A program made the position numbers and the translations under genes. Under the pieces are notes generated by a model. The model was not told where the DNA came from, did not search any database, and worked only from the letters and a program-made list of their open reading frames with translations. A stretch of DNA of 64,000 nt, from positions 84,656,001 to 84,720,000 of the forward strand of contig CM060835.1 of NCBI GenBank assembly GCA_030762175.1. Direction: 5' to 3'. Positions 23,068 through 34,780 of this stretch are shown here, one piece after another. How positions within the stretch are numbered: the stretch's first letter is position 1; each line of letters opens with the position of its first letter. The DNA comes from Metallyticus violacea. Taxonomy: Eukaryota > Arthropoda > Insecta > Mantodea > Metallyticidae.

Positions 23068-24289
23068 TTTGGGCTGTTCGATAAGATTTTAAATCAAGAG
23101 GTCATGAGTTAGAGAAACTATCATTCATGCACGGGAGTCAAGTAGCAAATGAATGCACAAACAAGTTCATTTCAATAAAGACATAATTTCATGCGTTGCT
23201 TTATAATATTTTATTAATGCTTTACACGTAATATTATTTTCATTGTTGTCACTTCGGGTTCCCGGCAGTGGGAGGTGTGCAACTTGAGACATGTTCAATT
23301 CCGCCTACAGCAAAATGGAAGCTCCACAAAACGAACTGTTCTGAAGTTCTTCTCAACAAATCTTCAACTGAAGCTATGCAATGTTACATGAGGCTATGGA
23401 GAGTTAGTTCCTCCCTATAGCAAAGTTCGAAGATGGTTCAAAATTTTAAAGAGGGAAGGCAGTCAATTTCAAAGGAAGGTGGACGGGCTATCCAGTTCGT
23501 TTTAACGCAAGAAAACGTTAACGTCGCTACTGTCATTATAAGAGAGGATCGTCGAATAACATTAAGAACACCTTCAGAAATTCTGAAAATTTAACTGAGT
23601 GCCTCATACGTTAAGAACTGAAAGGTTCCATATGAGACGTGTTTGTACACGGTGAGTTCCAAAACTGCTGATTCTCAAACAAAAAACCGTTCTCGTGCAG
23701 CTCCGCATGCAGTTGAAGATGATGTTACGGGAATATGCGGAGTTTCTCACAGAGGTAATAACTGCTGATGAAAGTTGGCTACGTCTCATTTGTGGAAATC
23801 TCTATCATCACCAAAACCGAATTATTGTTTCTCGGGGAAAGTTAGGAATGGTTTACCAGCATGTCGCATTTGTAAACACAACTGTAACTGGGCAATACTA
23901 CATATATATCCTGAAAACTCTGCTAGGCCGTCACATGCAAACGGCGACGCTTCCGTGCAGCAAGCTGAATGCGCGGCCACATGTTGCTCAGCATCTCGTA
24001 AAAAGCAATGTAAAATGTGTCCCTCATCCTCCCTATAGTCCAGATTTAGCCCCCTACCACTGTTTTCCTTTTACCCTAAGGAACATCTCTGTGGATCATC
24101 AGCAGCTGTAGTGAATGCTACGGAGGCAATTCTGAAGAACCTGTCAGAAATTATTTCCAGCATGTCTTTGCAGTTTGGAACACGTGCATTGCATTCAATG
24201 GACACTGCTTTTAAGTATATCATCAGCATTATGAGTATGAGTAGGGTATGTCTTAAAAAAAAGTTACGCTCTTTATTCAACAGCTCTCG
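23068..24289 (+). mobile_element. Near full-length decayed mariner
   Basis: Terminal repeats are TTTGGGCTGTTCGATAAGA (left, from 23068) and the complement of CTCTTTATTCAACAGCTCTCG (right, to 24289), inside TA at 23066-23067 and 24290-24291. Length is 1,222 bp, normal for mariner. The transposase is broken by frameshifts but colinear: YSKVRRWFKILK (about 23423-23455), the MRRVCxRWVPKLL region (about 23632-23670), VITADESWLRL (about 23755-23790, with the first catalytic Asp of the xTxDExW motif visible) and VPHPPYSPDLAPY (about 24017-24060, the third catalytic region, Asp present). The region before the second aspartate is shifted. Confidence 0.85.
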
Positions 24290-26055
24290 TATTTAGCAAG
24301 CAGAGCGTTAGTTAATATTGTGCGTTACTACAGTTATTCATCTGGTTAAGGGCTGCAACTAGGGGTAAAATGTAAATAAAATTAGCAATGTTTCCTTCCA
24401 TTATCATTGTTTACTTAATACTGTCTTTGTCGTCTTAAGCCCGTGCTCTGAGTACTGAAACCTCAGAACCCCAGGCAGTATGGTGAATTCTCGGAAGTGA
24501 AAACTACTCCCGGAATGATGGAGGAGCGTTAGCACGCTGGTGTGAATGTCGTGTTCAATATGGACCCAAGGGAGCGGCACGCGCGTTGGTACCTCTCGTT
24601 AATGTAATGCCATTAGAGTACGAGTGCAAGTGCGGTGTTAAAATACAGTTACGTTCTCTGCTACGTGTATATTTCCATAATGATAGAACATGCCACTAAT
24701 TCAGCTTCCGTTCTCTGCGTATTCAACTGGCTACACATGCAGGTGGCGAATGATACGATTTTATTAAGACTTATGTAGAGTATATCTATTTGTGTTGAGG
24801 GCGTATGAAACAAATCTGAAATTACTTGCTTACGTTCCCTCCAAATTTACCGTGCCGTTTGCATGTACAAGGGACGATGCGCTTGCCGGCACAGGTCTTC
24901 GCGCTAGCTGACTGTCATTTTGCCAATGCCTGAAGGTATCCGACTAACGAAAATCTGCATAATCCAAATGATGAAATCAAATATAATACATATGTACACT
25001 AATGCAAATCACACACTGTAGGAAAAGTTACTATAGCCCAAACATTTATTTTCACAACTTACAAAACACTATAAATATATGCGTACATCTTTACTTCTTT
25101 TGGGTGACACCATGCACATAGTGAATCATGATATAGGCTCATCTTCCTTTTTCCCTACTGCCTGCGTTGTTTCCGATTCCAATAAAACTGCGGAGTTTTG
25201 CATTTTATGAACAACAACAAAAAAACACCCTGTGCAAGGTCACTTCAGCCCCGTGTTAAATGTACGCAAAAGGCTAAAGCTTGACAATTCTTAATGGGAC
25301 TATGAATTACAGTTTCAACCTCTTTCCTTGCATCTTCGGTTCTTTAACACGTGTCAGTCGCATTGGTTCTTTCTGCACCACTTTCATAACAGCATTTACA
25401 GGATGCGAAAAACGAACTGTAGAAAATTGTAGAGTAGAAAGGCATTTTGAGGTTAGGAACATGCAGTTGCAGTGTAATAACAGGATCGCTGCATGGTCAT
25501 AATTGAAATCTGACGTAATGAAACATCTTCATTTTTCAGTCAAAATGCATGTAACTCATTGTGTACGTGCTGTGTCAAGTAACGATTACCGGTACGCAAT
25601 GACACACTAAATATTACTTGCGCGTACTGCCTATTTGCTATACCATGAAGGCTAACACGTTGTTCCATCCATCTGTGACCAACTTTTCTGTTTAAGCGAT
25701 TTCGAGCTACAAGTGAATCAATGTGCGCCGTCATGTTGAAACAAAGTTTCGCCTAATTTCAAGACGAGCGTTCGGTATTGCCGTACAGTCCAGTAGACTT
25801 CAAAAATTAAATGCTGCATTAAAAATAAGACTCACCTAGCGGCAGTGACTAGTACTGTACAAGAGAACGTTTTGTTTACATCTGGCACGCGACAAACAAG
25901 TTTCATAATTTGAGACTTTAACATGGCGGGGGCATTTTTCCTATGTTCAAAATGCTTCATTTGGTGCTGCATTTCTACTTTACAATTTTCTGCACATTGT
26001 TTTCGGCACGCAGTAGATATTAAGGTATATATTGTAACTTAGTAATTGTTTTCAG

Positions 26056-26093
<38 letters not shown>

Positions 26094-28392
26094 CTAGAAA
26101 ACATAAGGTTTACCCTCAATAGATTTTTGGGAAATAACTGTGGCCCGTGGCTAAAAACATTTTGAACTCACTGGTGTAGTTATAATATGCAACTTTGTTT
26201 TGCTTCAATTTTGTATAACATTTATGTGCAGGGCGTTGTTTCGATTTGGCGTTCTAATAATTCACACTCAGCTTTGTCATTGCCTCCAAAATTGAGCCAT
26301 CACCATTTCTGATTATAAACCGGTCTCGTTTTCGGTTTCATTATCACTATCGTCATTATCTGCAAACCCACGTGCGGTGATTCGTCATCCGTAATCATAC
26401 CATAGTTACCATCATTGTCCCTTTGTAACCATTAATTTACATAATGAAATGAACATCAACACCTGTGCAACGTTTTAACAAAGGTTGAAAGTCGGACTCA
26501 TCACAAACGCCTGACTTTAAACTTGCCAAACCATCAAATACTATATAAAAAAAAAAAAAATCTGGGGAAAATGAGGCACGCTTGGAAACGAACAGTAATT
26601 AAAAAATAAACGCTGAATAAAGAGAATTCTTTTGTATGAATTCGCCCATCCTGGTGTAGAATTTCACACTTCGACAAAGCAGTTTTATACGTTCAAATTA
26701 CAATCAATGATGACCAATTAGGAATCCAAACCATAACTTCGAGACGTTTCTACGGAATGGACAAATGTAAAGTTATGAATTTTTGTTTTTCAGTATTTCA
26801 TAATTGGCCCAGTAAGCTTTTCCTTGGAATTGTACCTTATTGTGTTACATGCATTGCTGCTTCAAAATGTAGTTATCTTTTTCTTTGAGATGTTTAACTA
26901 TGCTCTTACTACTATGCCCCCTTTTCTGTTTCAAATCTAGTTGGGGTTTACCCAAATCAATTTAATTTATTATATAAGATGCATATATATTTGCAAAGTA
27001 AAATATCGGTTATAAATTGCCTATTACATGTATACACAGATCATGTTTCCATCACTTTCCTTCTCCTTCTTGCTCTTTCTGGAATGCTTTGCTTTTGCTT
27101 TTCAACCCTCTTTTCCCTCCCAGAGTATGCCTGCAGATCAGGGCAAACAGTAAATATTTCTTTTCTTAATTCATTGTGCATTAGCAGCAGTTTTTATTTT
27201 TGGTTTCTAAATTTTGTAATGGTTTTGCTTTAAATTCCAATTTTTACGACTTTTTTAATTTCATATGGCACAGTTATTTGCTTAAATTTGTATGAGGAGG
27301 ATGAATTCATTGATACCCAATTTGTGTCTTGCAATGCATCCTCATGAATTTTTATTCTTTTCTTTTTGGGCACACCATTTGTTATTCTCCCTATTATGTA
27401 CTTATATTATTTTGTATCTATTAGTTAGTTGGGAAGCAAAAACTGTGTTCAAATATTTTGGCCATGCATCCAGTCCCTGGAATTAACACAAATGTTAGAA
27501 ATGTTTGACTGGATTGTGTTTTACAGATCGGACGTATTCCTCTTGTCATTTGTTGTTCTACAAAATGCGTACCTTTTACTTAGTTCCGCTATTATCTAAG
27601 TTATTTTTGAAAAATAAAAGAATATACGCCGAAAACTATTACTTTGGCTTTCATCATGTACATCTCCTTATTTTTTTCCCCTCCAAATTCTGATGAGGCG
27701 CCATTCTTTGAACATGGTTCATTCTTGCTTTCTGCCATTTGTAACCTACCCCGTGTTTGTTGTTACCAAAACAATTTTATTGCTTCTCTTATGGGTATGT
27801 ATGGCGGTTTGATGGTGAGATGTTTAACAAAAGAACACACGGTGACAGTGAAAAAGTTTACCACGTGTACCTACTATACCGATAGTTCACAATACAGATC
27901 TTGTGCATCTGAGAGACAATAAGCGTCTTCGTGGTTCTTTCTGACGCAGTTTACCAAAAGAAGCAATCTTCAGGATATAATACTGATTACTGGAGTCGAT
28001 CGGCCGCAGAAGTCATCAGGTAGTGGCTCAACAAGAAGCCTATCACACGTCGCAACTCCTACAGGAATAATTAATTGGGAGATAAGCCATCGCAAACAAG
28101 TCACCCAGGGTAGCCCTACTCGGACTTTCACGACCCGCAGCCTCCGGGGTTCACGCATATTATTCCAGGGAATAACGGTGCATTCATAGTTTGAATATTT
28201 GAATTCCATTGGATACTGAAAAGAAAGAAAGAAAGAAAAGTTAACTCCAAATTTACTTATCGCACCAATTTATACAATAAAATGGAATGAAATATCGTTG
28301 AAAATGCATTTTCTGAAACGTTATACAAGTATCTTCATGACTATTTTCCATGCTGTTATTTCGAATACATTTTTTTTTTTTTCCCCATTTTT
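24290..28392. other. Gene-poor interval with (TAA)n microsatellite
   Basis: A (TAA)n tract of about 12 units lies at 26055-26092. A moderately CG-rich block at about 27960-28160 has an open minus-strand frame of 79 codons that I cannot assign. Two CG-rich patches near 24480-24620 and 24860-24930 are likewise unassigned. Confidence 0.5.
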
Positions 28393-28675
28393 TACATTTA
28401 TTTATGGACGCTCTTTAACAGCTCAGGTCATGAGCGTCCCATTCAACTCAGGGCGTGAAACGGCCGACAAACATTGCTCAGAGGCCTCTCTTTCAGGCTT
28501 AAGGTTCTTTTTCGTGCCGTAAATGTACAACACGGGACCCACGGCTTTACTTCCCTTCCGAAGGAAGCCATACTTACGATTTTTACGCCCCAAAAAAATC
28601 CATCTATCCTAGCCGGGTTCGAACCCGCAATCTTGGGTTTAGGAGGCAAATATGGTAACCACTACATCACAGAAC
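28393..28675 (-). repeat. SINE-A, near full length
   Basis: Reverse complement of the SINE-A consensus. The tRNA-like head contains GGGTTCGAACCC (B-box, about 28614-28625) and ATGTAGTGGTTACCAT (A-box side, about 28653-28668). The body contains CCTTCCGAAGGAAG and CTCAGAGGCCTCTCTTTCAGGC. The 3' end ATAAATAAAT-like lies at the left. No clear target duplication was found. Confidence 0.85.
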
Positions 28676-31600
28676 CTACATTTCGTGTACATGCAAACAT
28701 AAAAGTGGGTACTTGACATTCTATAATCCCTTCTAGTTTTCCTTGACTTATGTGATAAAGAAAAAAAAAAAAATAGGACAAAATAATATAATAAATAATT
28801 AGAAACTAAGAAGTCTTGTGTTCTTTACAAAATAATTTAATAGCATCCCACAAAGGCTGTAATAAGCCTACACATCCCACTTTATTAGGGCTTTTACGAA
28901 AATGAATATAAACTTAACACCCTCCTTCTAGCAAAGTTTTGTTCTGTCATCTAAGTTTTTAATTGTATTTACGGAATGCAGCAAAGAACTGTCTGCGTTG
29001 ATAAATTTGTCAAGCCTCGTAGTGACTCGAAAAGCTGGCATTCATAGAATTAAGGATTTCTACTGGAAGCACATGCCTTCTTGTATAACACCTTTGTTTT
29101 TTACGGCCTTCGTGAAAGGTGTTTCATGTTAATTTCAACCGAAGAAGTCTGAGCGGGGGGGAAGAAAAAAAACTGCAGGAAGGATTTGTTCTTGCAGACT
29201 TCCACTTATGCTTTTCTGATATGTATGCTGTGTGTAGTGGGTACACTCTTATTAAATAGTGTATTATGAGCTCTAACAGAAAGGCAACCAATCATATCGC
29301 TTGCTGACCGGCAAAATACAATCTTCATAGTTCTTTCGTATTCAGAAGACATATTATAGGGCAGTTTTAAAGACACCAACTTTTTTTTTTCCAAGCAATT
29401 TTGTTTCACTCTTAAGATATTTCCCTTCTGTAGCTTTAAACTGCCCCCCCCCCCCAAAAAAAAATACATTCAATAGATGTTACTATTGTCAGAAAAAATG
29501 TACAAATCTTTTGGCTTGCGAGTGCTTGTGTTCCGGGAAGTAAACGTTTCGCAAGAGAAAAATCCTTGATTAAATTGTGTAGTTTTATGTTTTACATCGA
29601 TCTGTATTCTGCATAAAATTGGTTTCCATCGTCCTTGTGTACTTTGGTAATCTCATTGTTGAGGGAAAAAATAACATTGTTATTTTCATTTCATTTCAGG
29701 ATTCTAACTGCATGACACACAAAAAAGAGAAATTAAAACATCGCTACGTAATGAATAAACAACAAAAGCTTTTACATGCTCGATTGACTTTTATGGTTTT
29801 GCAATGGTGCTATCAAAATAAAATTAAAGTCGATGCGGGTGTTTTTAATGCTTTTAAAAATTATGTTTGTTGAGCTTTATTTCAACTAGCGAGAACTTGG
29901 CTAATATCCGCGAATATTACATGTACTGCAAGGGACATATCAAAAGAAAGGAGCAGAGCTGAAACATGTTATTCAAAATTTGTTTTCAGGCTACAACGTC
30001 TTTCTCGCAACAAACTCTAAACATATTCATGTCCGTCTTTGCAAAAGTAAGTATTTTAGGCGCTCTGATAATTTGTAAATTACAAAAGAATGCTAGTCAT
30101 TTACCGCTACCTGTTCATCCCGCGTGTTCTTCATTTATAAGAAAAATGTTGTTCGATTGTCGGTAATGCAGGGGTGCATCGGTTGGCATGGAATGCGCTC
30201 TGTTTCGTAAAGGGCAAAACCGAAACAAATGGATGGCATGTGACATTCACAAAAAGAGTTATTAGCCTCAACACTGGAAGAGAGAGAACAAAATGTGCAG
30301 ATGTGTTAACTTCTTTTTTAATATACCATTACTTTCATTTGTTTGCTTTAAGCATTGAAGAAATATTAATTTCTAAACAGTAGTGCGAGCGGAACAACTC
30401 CATAAATATTCAAATGCGCTTAGTCTTTACGGGCGGGATACTTCCTGAGAACACAAATTTATGACCAGTTACTGTGCATAAGAACTGCAGAACGACAAGG
30501 AAATTAGGACTTGAGGCAAATGGGGTCATTTGCTTTTTGTTTGCTTTCACTTAGTCGCTAAGCCTTTGGGGACACACTTGAAAAGCATAAGTTTTAACTT
30601 AATGAGGCGCGGCAAACTAATTTCATTTTGGACGTGTATTATTTATTTAGACTGCTCGTTCCGTTGAAAAAAAGTTCTGAACTTAGTTATTGCAGTTTGG
30701 GCAAACGAAAGCCATTTGCAAACTTTGCCACTCATTTATTTTTCTTAGTTGGGTATTATACTTGATTATTCGGGCAGTTTTGTTTGTTCCATCAGTGTAA
30801 AAATTAGATTTTTTTTATATGCAAAGGAATTCAGTCGGATAAAATATTTGTTCTCTTTTGTGGGTTTTCAGGGTGTAAAAATCCCGAGAGTCTTTCGGGA
30901 GGGTCTTAAAACCGTAGGTTCCATGTTGAAGATTTATGCACATTAAAGAACTTCATACCTGAAAAAGATGTTCCTGGACAAATATAATACCTTAGTATCG
31001 CACTAAATGACGCTTGAAGCGATGGACTAACCACCTATCCTTTTGACATCTGTAAGTGCTAAGTGGAACTAAATTGATATAGTCCTTCAGGACCAGGGCA
31101 AGGTCTTAGGCCTAAACCTTGTTAATGGATTATGGGAACATTTATTCGCTTCCATGTGGTTCCCTACTCAAATGACATACCCTTTAATTTATGCATACAG
31201 TTGTGATCAAGATCAATTCTTTATTTTATGGCGACAAAAGAAGCAAAGACTGCGCTAGCTTGAAGGAACAACCTGTACCAAAACTTCAGGAATCAACATA
31301 AATTTAAACATGCATGCAGCTACAGGCATATCTGATAGATTATAATACAAAAGATTTACTCTTGTTTTTAATGCTCGACATGGAATATCTAGATTTGGCA
31401 TTCCAGAAAATGGAGAGCATAGCAATGTTATTACAAAAATATTTCTTGAAAAATCATGGAATGTAGGTAACACTTTATAGACAAATCACTTTATTTTGCA
31501 ACATTTTTCAGAGGCCCGCATCATCAGTTTCTGTCCTGGAATGTCTTGGATTATTTACAGTGTGTCGCAATGAAAATTACTGAAGCCATTTCGAGACTGA

Positions 31601-34079
31601 AAGCAGAATTTGGGAGAAATTAAAGTTTAGCAAGGTATTTGCTCAAACGTGAATGGGCATTGTGTTGAATCAAGGGCACTCAGGCCTCTACGTTTGAATG
31701 AATGTTTTGTTTAAGTTTTCGTTGGAGATGTTGCAGCTTCATCTGAACAACCAAATGCAACCAAGGTCGGTGTTTATCGGACTGTTGGTGAACTAAAGGT
31801 ACACTCATGCGGAAATTTTCTTTTGGTCGGTTGGTGGTTATGGCGCTGATAATGAAGCCATCCGCTTTGCCGTGGTTCAGATGGTAGGAATCTGCCGGTT
31901 GAGGTGTGTTACGTGTATAACGTATTTTCCGATATTCACCCTGGAAAGGTGAATGCCAGTTAAGGGCTCAGGACTAATTTGACAGTTGGCGGGCGTTAAA
32001 GCTCCTCGGCTCTGTCTTTCCGTGGGGCTGTATTCCTCATGTAGCCGTGAATTCAAGCTGAAAAATTCACTGAAGTTTAAGTTCCCAATGGTTGGTCTTG
32101 TAGTAGCCTGATCTTCAGAGTTTCCCAGGCATGTCTATTTTCACATTCTTGATAGTGTTGGTCAGATGTTAGAACCTTTAGCCCCCCATAATATATGTCA
32201 GTTTATTCTTTGTGACCTGGTGCTACAGATGGTTTAAGCGTTGCCTTGATGATTTTACCTAAAACGCCTGAACGCTGTCTGCTGCTACTACTACTGCTAC
32301 TGCCAATTAGTTCTACAAGAAACTGTTAGCATTGCAGTGATGCAGGATGAATTTACAATAAAAGGGTAGGAGTGGCTTTAAGCTCTACAGGTCTGTAGAT
32401 ATTTCCCTCGCAAAAGACGGACGGACGGAAAGGAATAAACTAATCGCCTCAAATTCCATGTTGCCAAGACAATTCAAAATGTTGTATTTACATTTCTAAA
32501 TACTTTGCTGACAGTGTATATGCAAAATTGTTTTCTTGTTCTTTAACTTGTGCCAAAGGCAGCAACAAACGACATCTGTAATGTTTAAGAGGGATGTTAA
32601 CATGAAGTTTGTAGATGACAGTCGTCTCATCTCGTCGATCTCCTTGGTCTGTATGACGAGCCTGCTTGTTAACACACCACGGTGTTGCCTAGCAGGCTAT
32701 TAGCCGCAGTGAGGAAATGCATGTAACTCGCTTCGAATCAGCGCTGTCCCCGGGCGCCGAGTGAATGGCGTGGGATGTATCACAACGGACGCAGTTGCTA
32801 ACATCGCTTAATGAATAATAAATATCGGCGGTGGTGTCCAACAAAACTGCCCTGCGGCTGTACGGTACACGGCCAGCACATATTCTGAATGACGAATATC
32901 AAAGCCAATATTTTTAGGTTAAACAGGTTTTTGAGTTAAAGCTGATTATAATGGACATTTCTAGTAGCCTGCAGTGTACAAACCCCACATAGTGACGAGC
33001 ACGGTGTCAAATGGCGTTTTTTGTGTTGCTGTTCTCACGAGCAGGAAAAAAAAATGCTTGTGTGCCATTGGGTGCATATTTCTTTTATTAAAGGGGATGA
33101 AATATGTAAATAGACATTTGCTTGTGAGATTGTCGCGCGTTATCAGGCAGTTTTGTTTATGATAGTGTTATAAAGCTCACATGTATAAGAATTAATGCAT
33201 AAAAGATATTGCAATAAAAACTTCCCAGAAACGTCGAAATTATTTAAGTAAATATTTAGTTTAGCAATGATATGTGATGTTATTCCTGTGGGCTGAATAT
33301 GAAAAAGCTGACCCATATCTGAGACATTTCTGACTTTAATTTCCTCAACTGGTAAATACAGGAGAAAGTAACGCCTGAACGTTGATCCATGAAAGTGATC
33401 TTCAGCAGCTCCATGCACGCAGTTACCTGCTGATATTGCCGTATTTACTCTAGTATTAACTTTATGCAAAACGTTTTATCCACAAAACAGAGATAGCTAT
33501 GACAAGAAAATTAACATCCTCAAGAAAACGCCTAAATCTGCTCAATATTTTACTGAAATACATCAGTTTCGCTTTCTTCTCAGCCTCGTCTTCTGAAATA
33601 TCTTCGCCTTGTACGGCTGCAACCATCATCAAGCTCCGTCGAGGTCATTCGAAATATCTTTATCTTTCATAAACTTTTTGTGACAACATAGACATATTTG
33701 TTCAATACTGTTCAGACAATGAACCCCGCTTAAGAGGATTTATGTTGCACCATATAATGTGTTTCGTGAAGGCTGCAACATTTTATGATAATTGAATCGG
33801 AATGCTGATCCAAACTGTTCTTCACGTCCAGAAACAATACCGATCTCCATCTTAATCCTCTCTGTCATTTTACTGCACATTTTCCCCAATTTTTAAAAAA
33901 GTGTGTGTAACTATTACGAAGAGAAGTAAATGTATTTTAAACCTATGCACGCGAATAAATGAAAATGTCCTCTTCCAACACGGTTCACATCGGAACCGTT
34001 TGGATCTCACGTTTTTGTTTCTATCCATCTTATTTTTGATCTTTATCTTTCGGTTATATGTCCACATATTTATTTTCAT
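28676..34079. other. Long non-coding interval
   Basis: No transposon or gene recognised. There is a poly-C/poly-A junction at about 29443-29465, a near-perfect 23-bp palindrome at 31099-31121 and a CG-richer block at about 32630-32900 with a nested hairpin. Minus-strand frames at 33143-33469 (108 codons) and 33870-34079 carry no recognised domain; the latter may be the far C-terminal side of the LINE relic that follows. Confidence 0.5.
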
Positions 34080-34780
34080 GAATTCTATCTTCTGTCATAT
34101 TTAAAGTGTTTTATCCATTTTTGCTATAATTCCCTAATTGTTGTAATATTGGTTGCACTTCTACCTTTTTTCTTATATTCTCCTTTCTTATATGATCTTC
34201 TTTTGTGTAACTTTTGATCGATATTAGAAAGCGTATTTCTGGTGCTTAATTTTATATTTTCCTCTCCCCCCTCTCTCAAGTCCAAGCCTCACTTCCATAA
34301 AAAAATAACTGATAACGTCATGACGTTATAATCTTAATTGTGTGTCTTTTCTCACTTTTTCTTTTCAAAGTATTTCCAGTTGTTCACACACAGTTTAGAA
34401 CTTTGGTATTTTTATATTAATATCTTGATGTTCTTCATATGACATCACAACCTAAATACTGAAAGTGCGATAATTGTTCTATTATTATTATTATTATTAT
34501 TATTATTCTATCAAGATTTTAGTTCTTATTAGGCATCTACCTCAGAACGCCACTACTTTGGTTTTGGTCTTTGAAATGATCATATTGTATTGTATTGTAT
34601 GTTTTATTTAGTTGCCATATTGCTTTTTGTAATACATCTTTTTTTGTCAAAATTTAATACTGTGTCATCTGCAAAAAGCAAAATATTTACCGATTTATTC
34701 TGTCCTAGCTCTATTCCTTTATATGATAAGTATGGTATGGCGCAAAATAGTATGAAGATACTGGTGAGCCGAAACATTGA
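34080..34780 (-). pseudogene. LINE reverse-transcriptase relic, minus strand
   Basis: Read on the minus strand in shifting frames, the order of motifs is that of a non-LTR reverse transcriptase from the catalytic centre onward. FADDTVLNFD appears with one frameshift (FLQMTQ/LQMT frame, about 34655-34680); then AIWQLNKTYNTIQY (about 34590-34635), ISKTKTKVVAF (about 34555-34585), RTKILIE, FQYLGCDV (about 34440-34470), TLKRKSEKRHTIKI and FFYGSEAWT (about 34275-34305). An (ATT)n microsatellite at 34481-34507 has expanded between RTKILI and the YLG motif. The 5' half of the gene and endonuclease are not visible. It belongs to a different LINE family from the relic at 36.9 kb. Confidence 0.75.

Noticed and set aside
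26055..26092. Regularly repeated units as a possible CRISPR array
   Set aside because: It is a plain (TAA)n microsatellite. The 145-bp array at 19 kb has no repeat-spacer structure either.
33143..33469. 108-codon minus-strand frame
   Set aside because: No domain recognised; it could be decayed retroelement but the evidence is insufficient.
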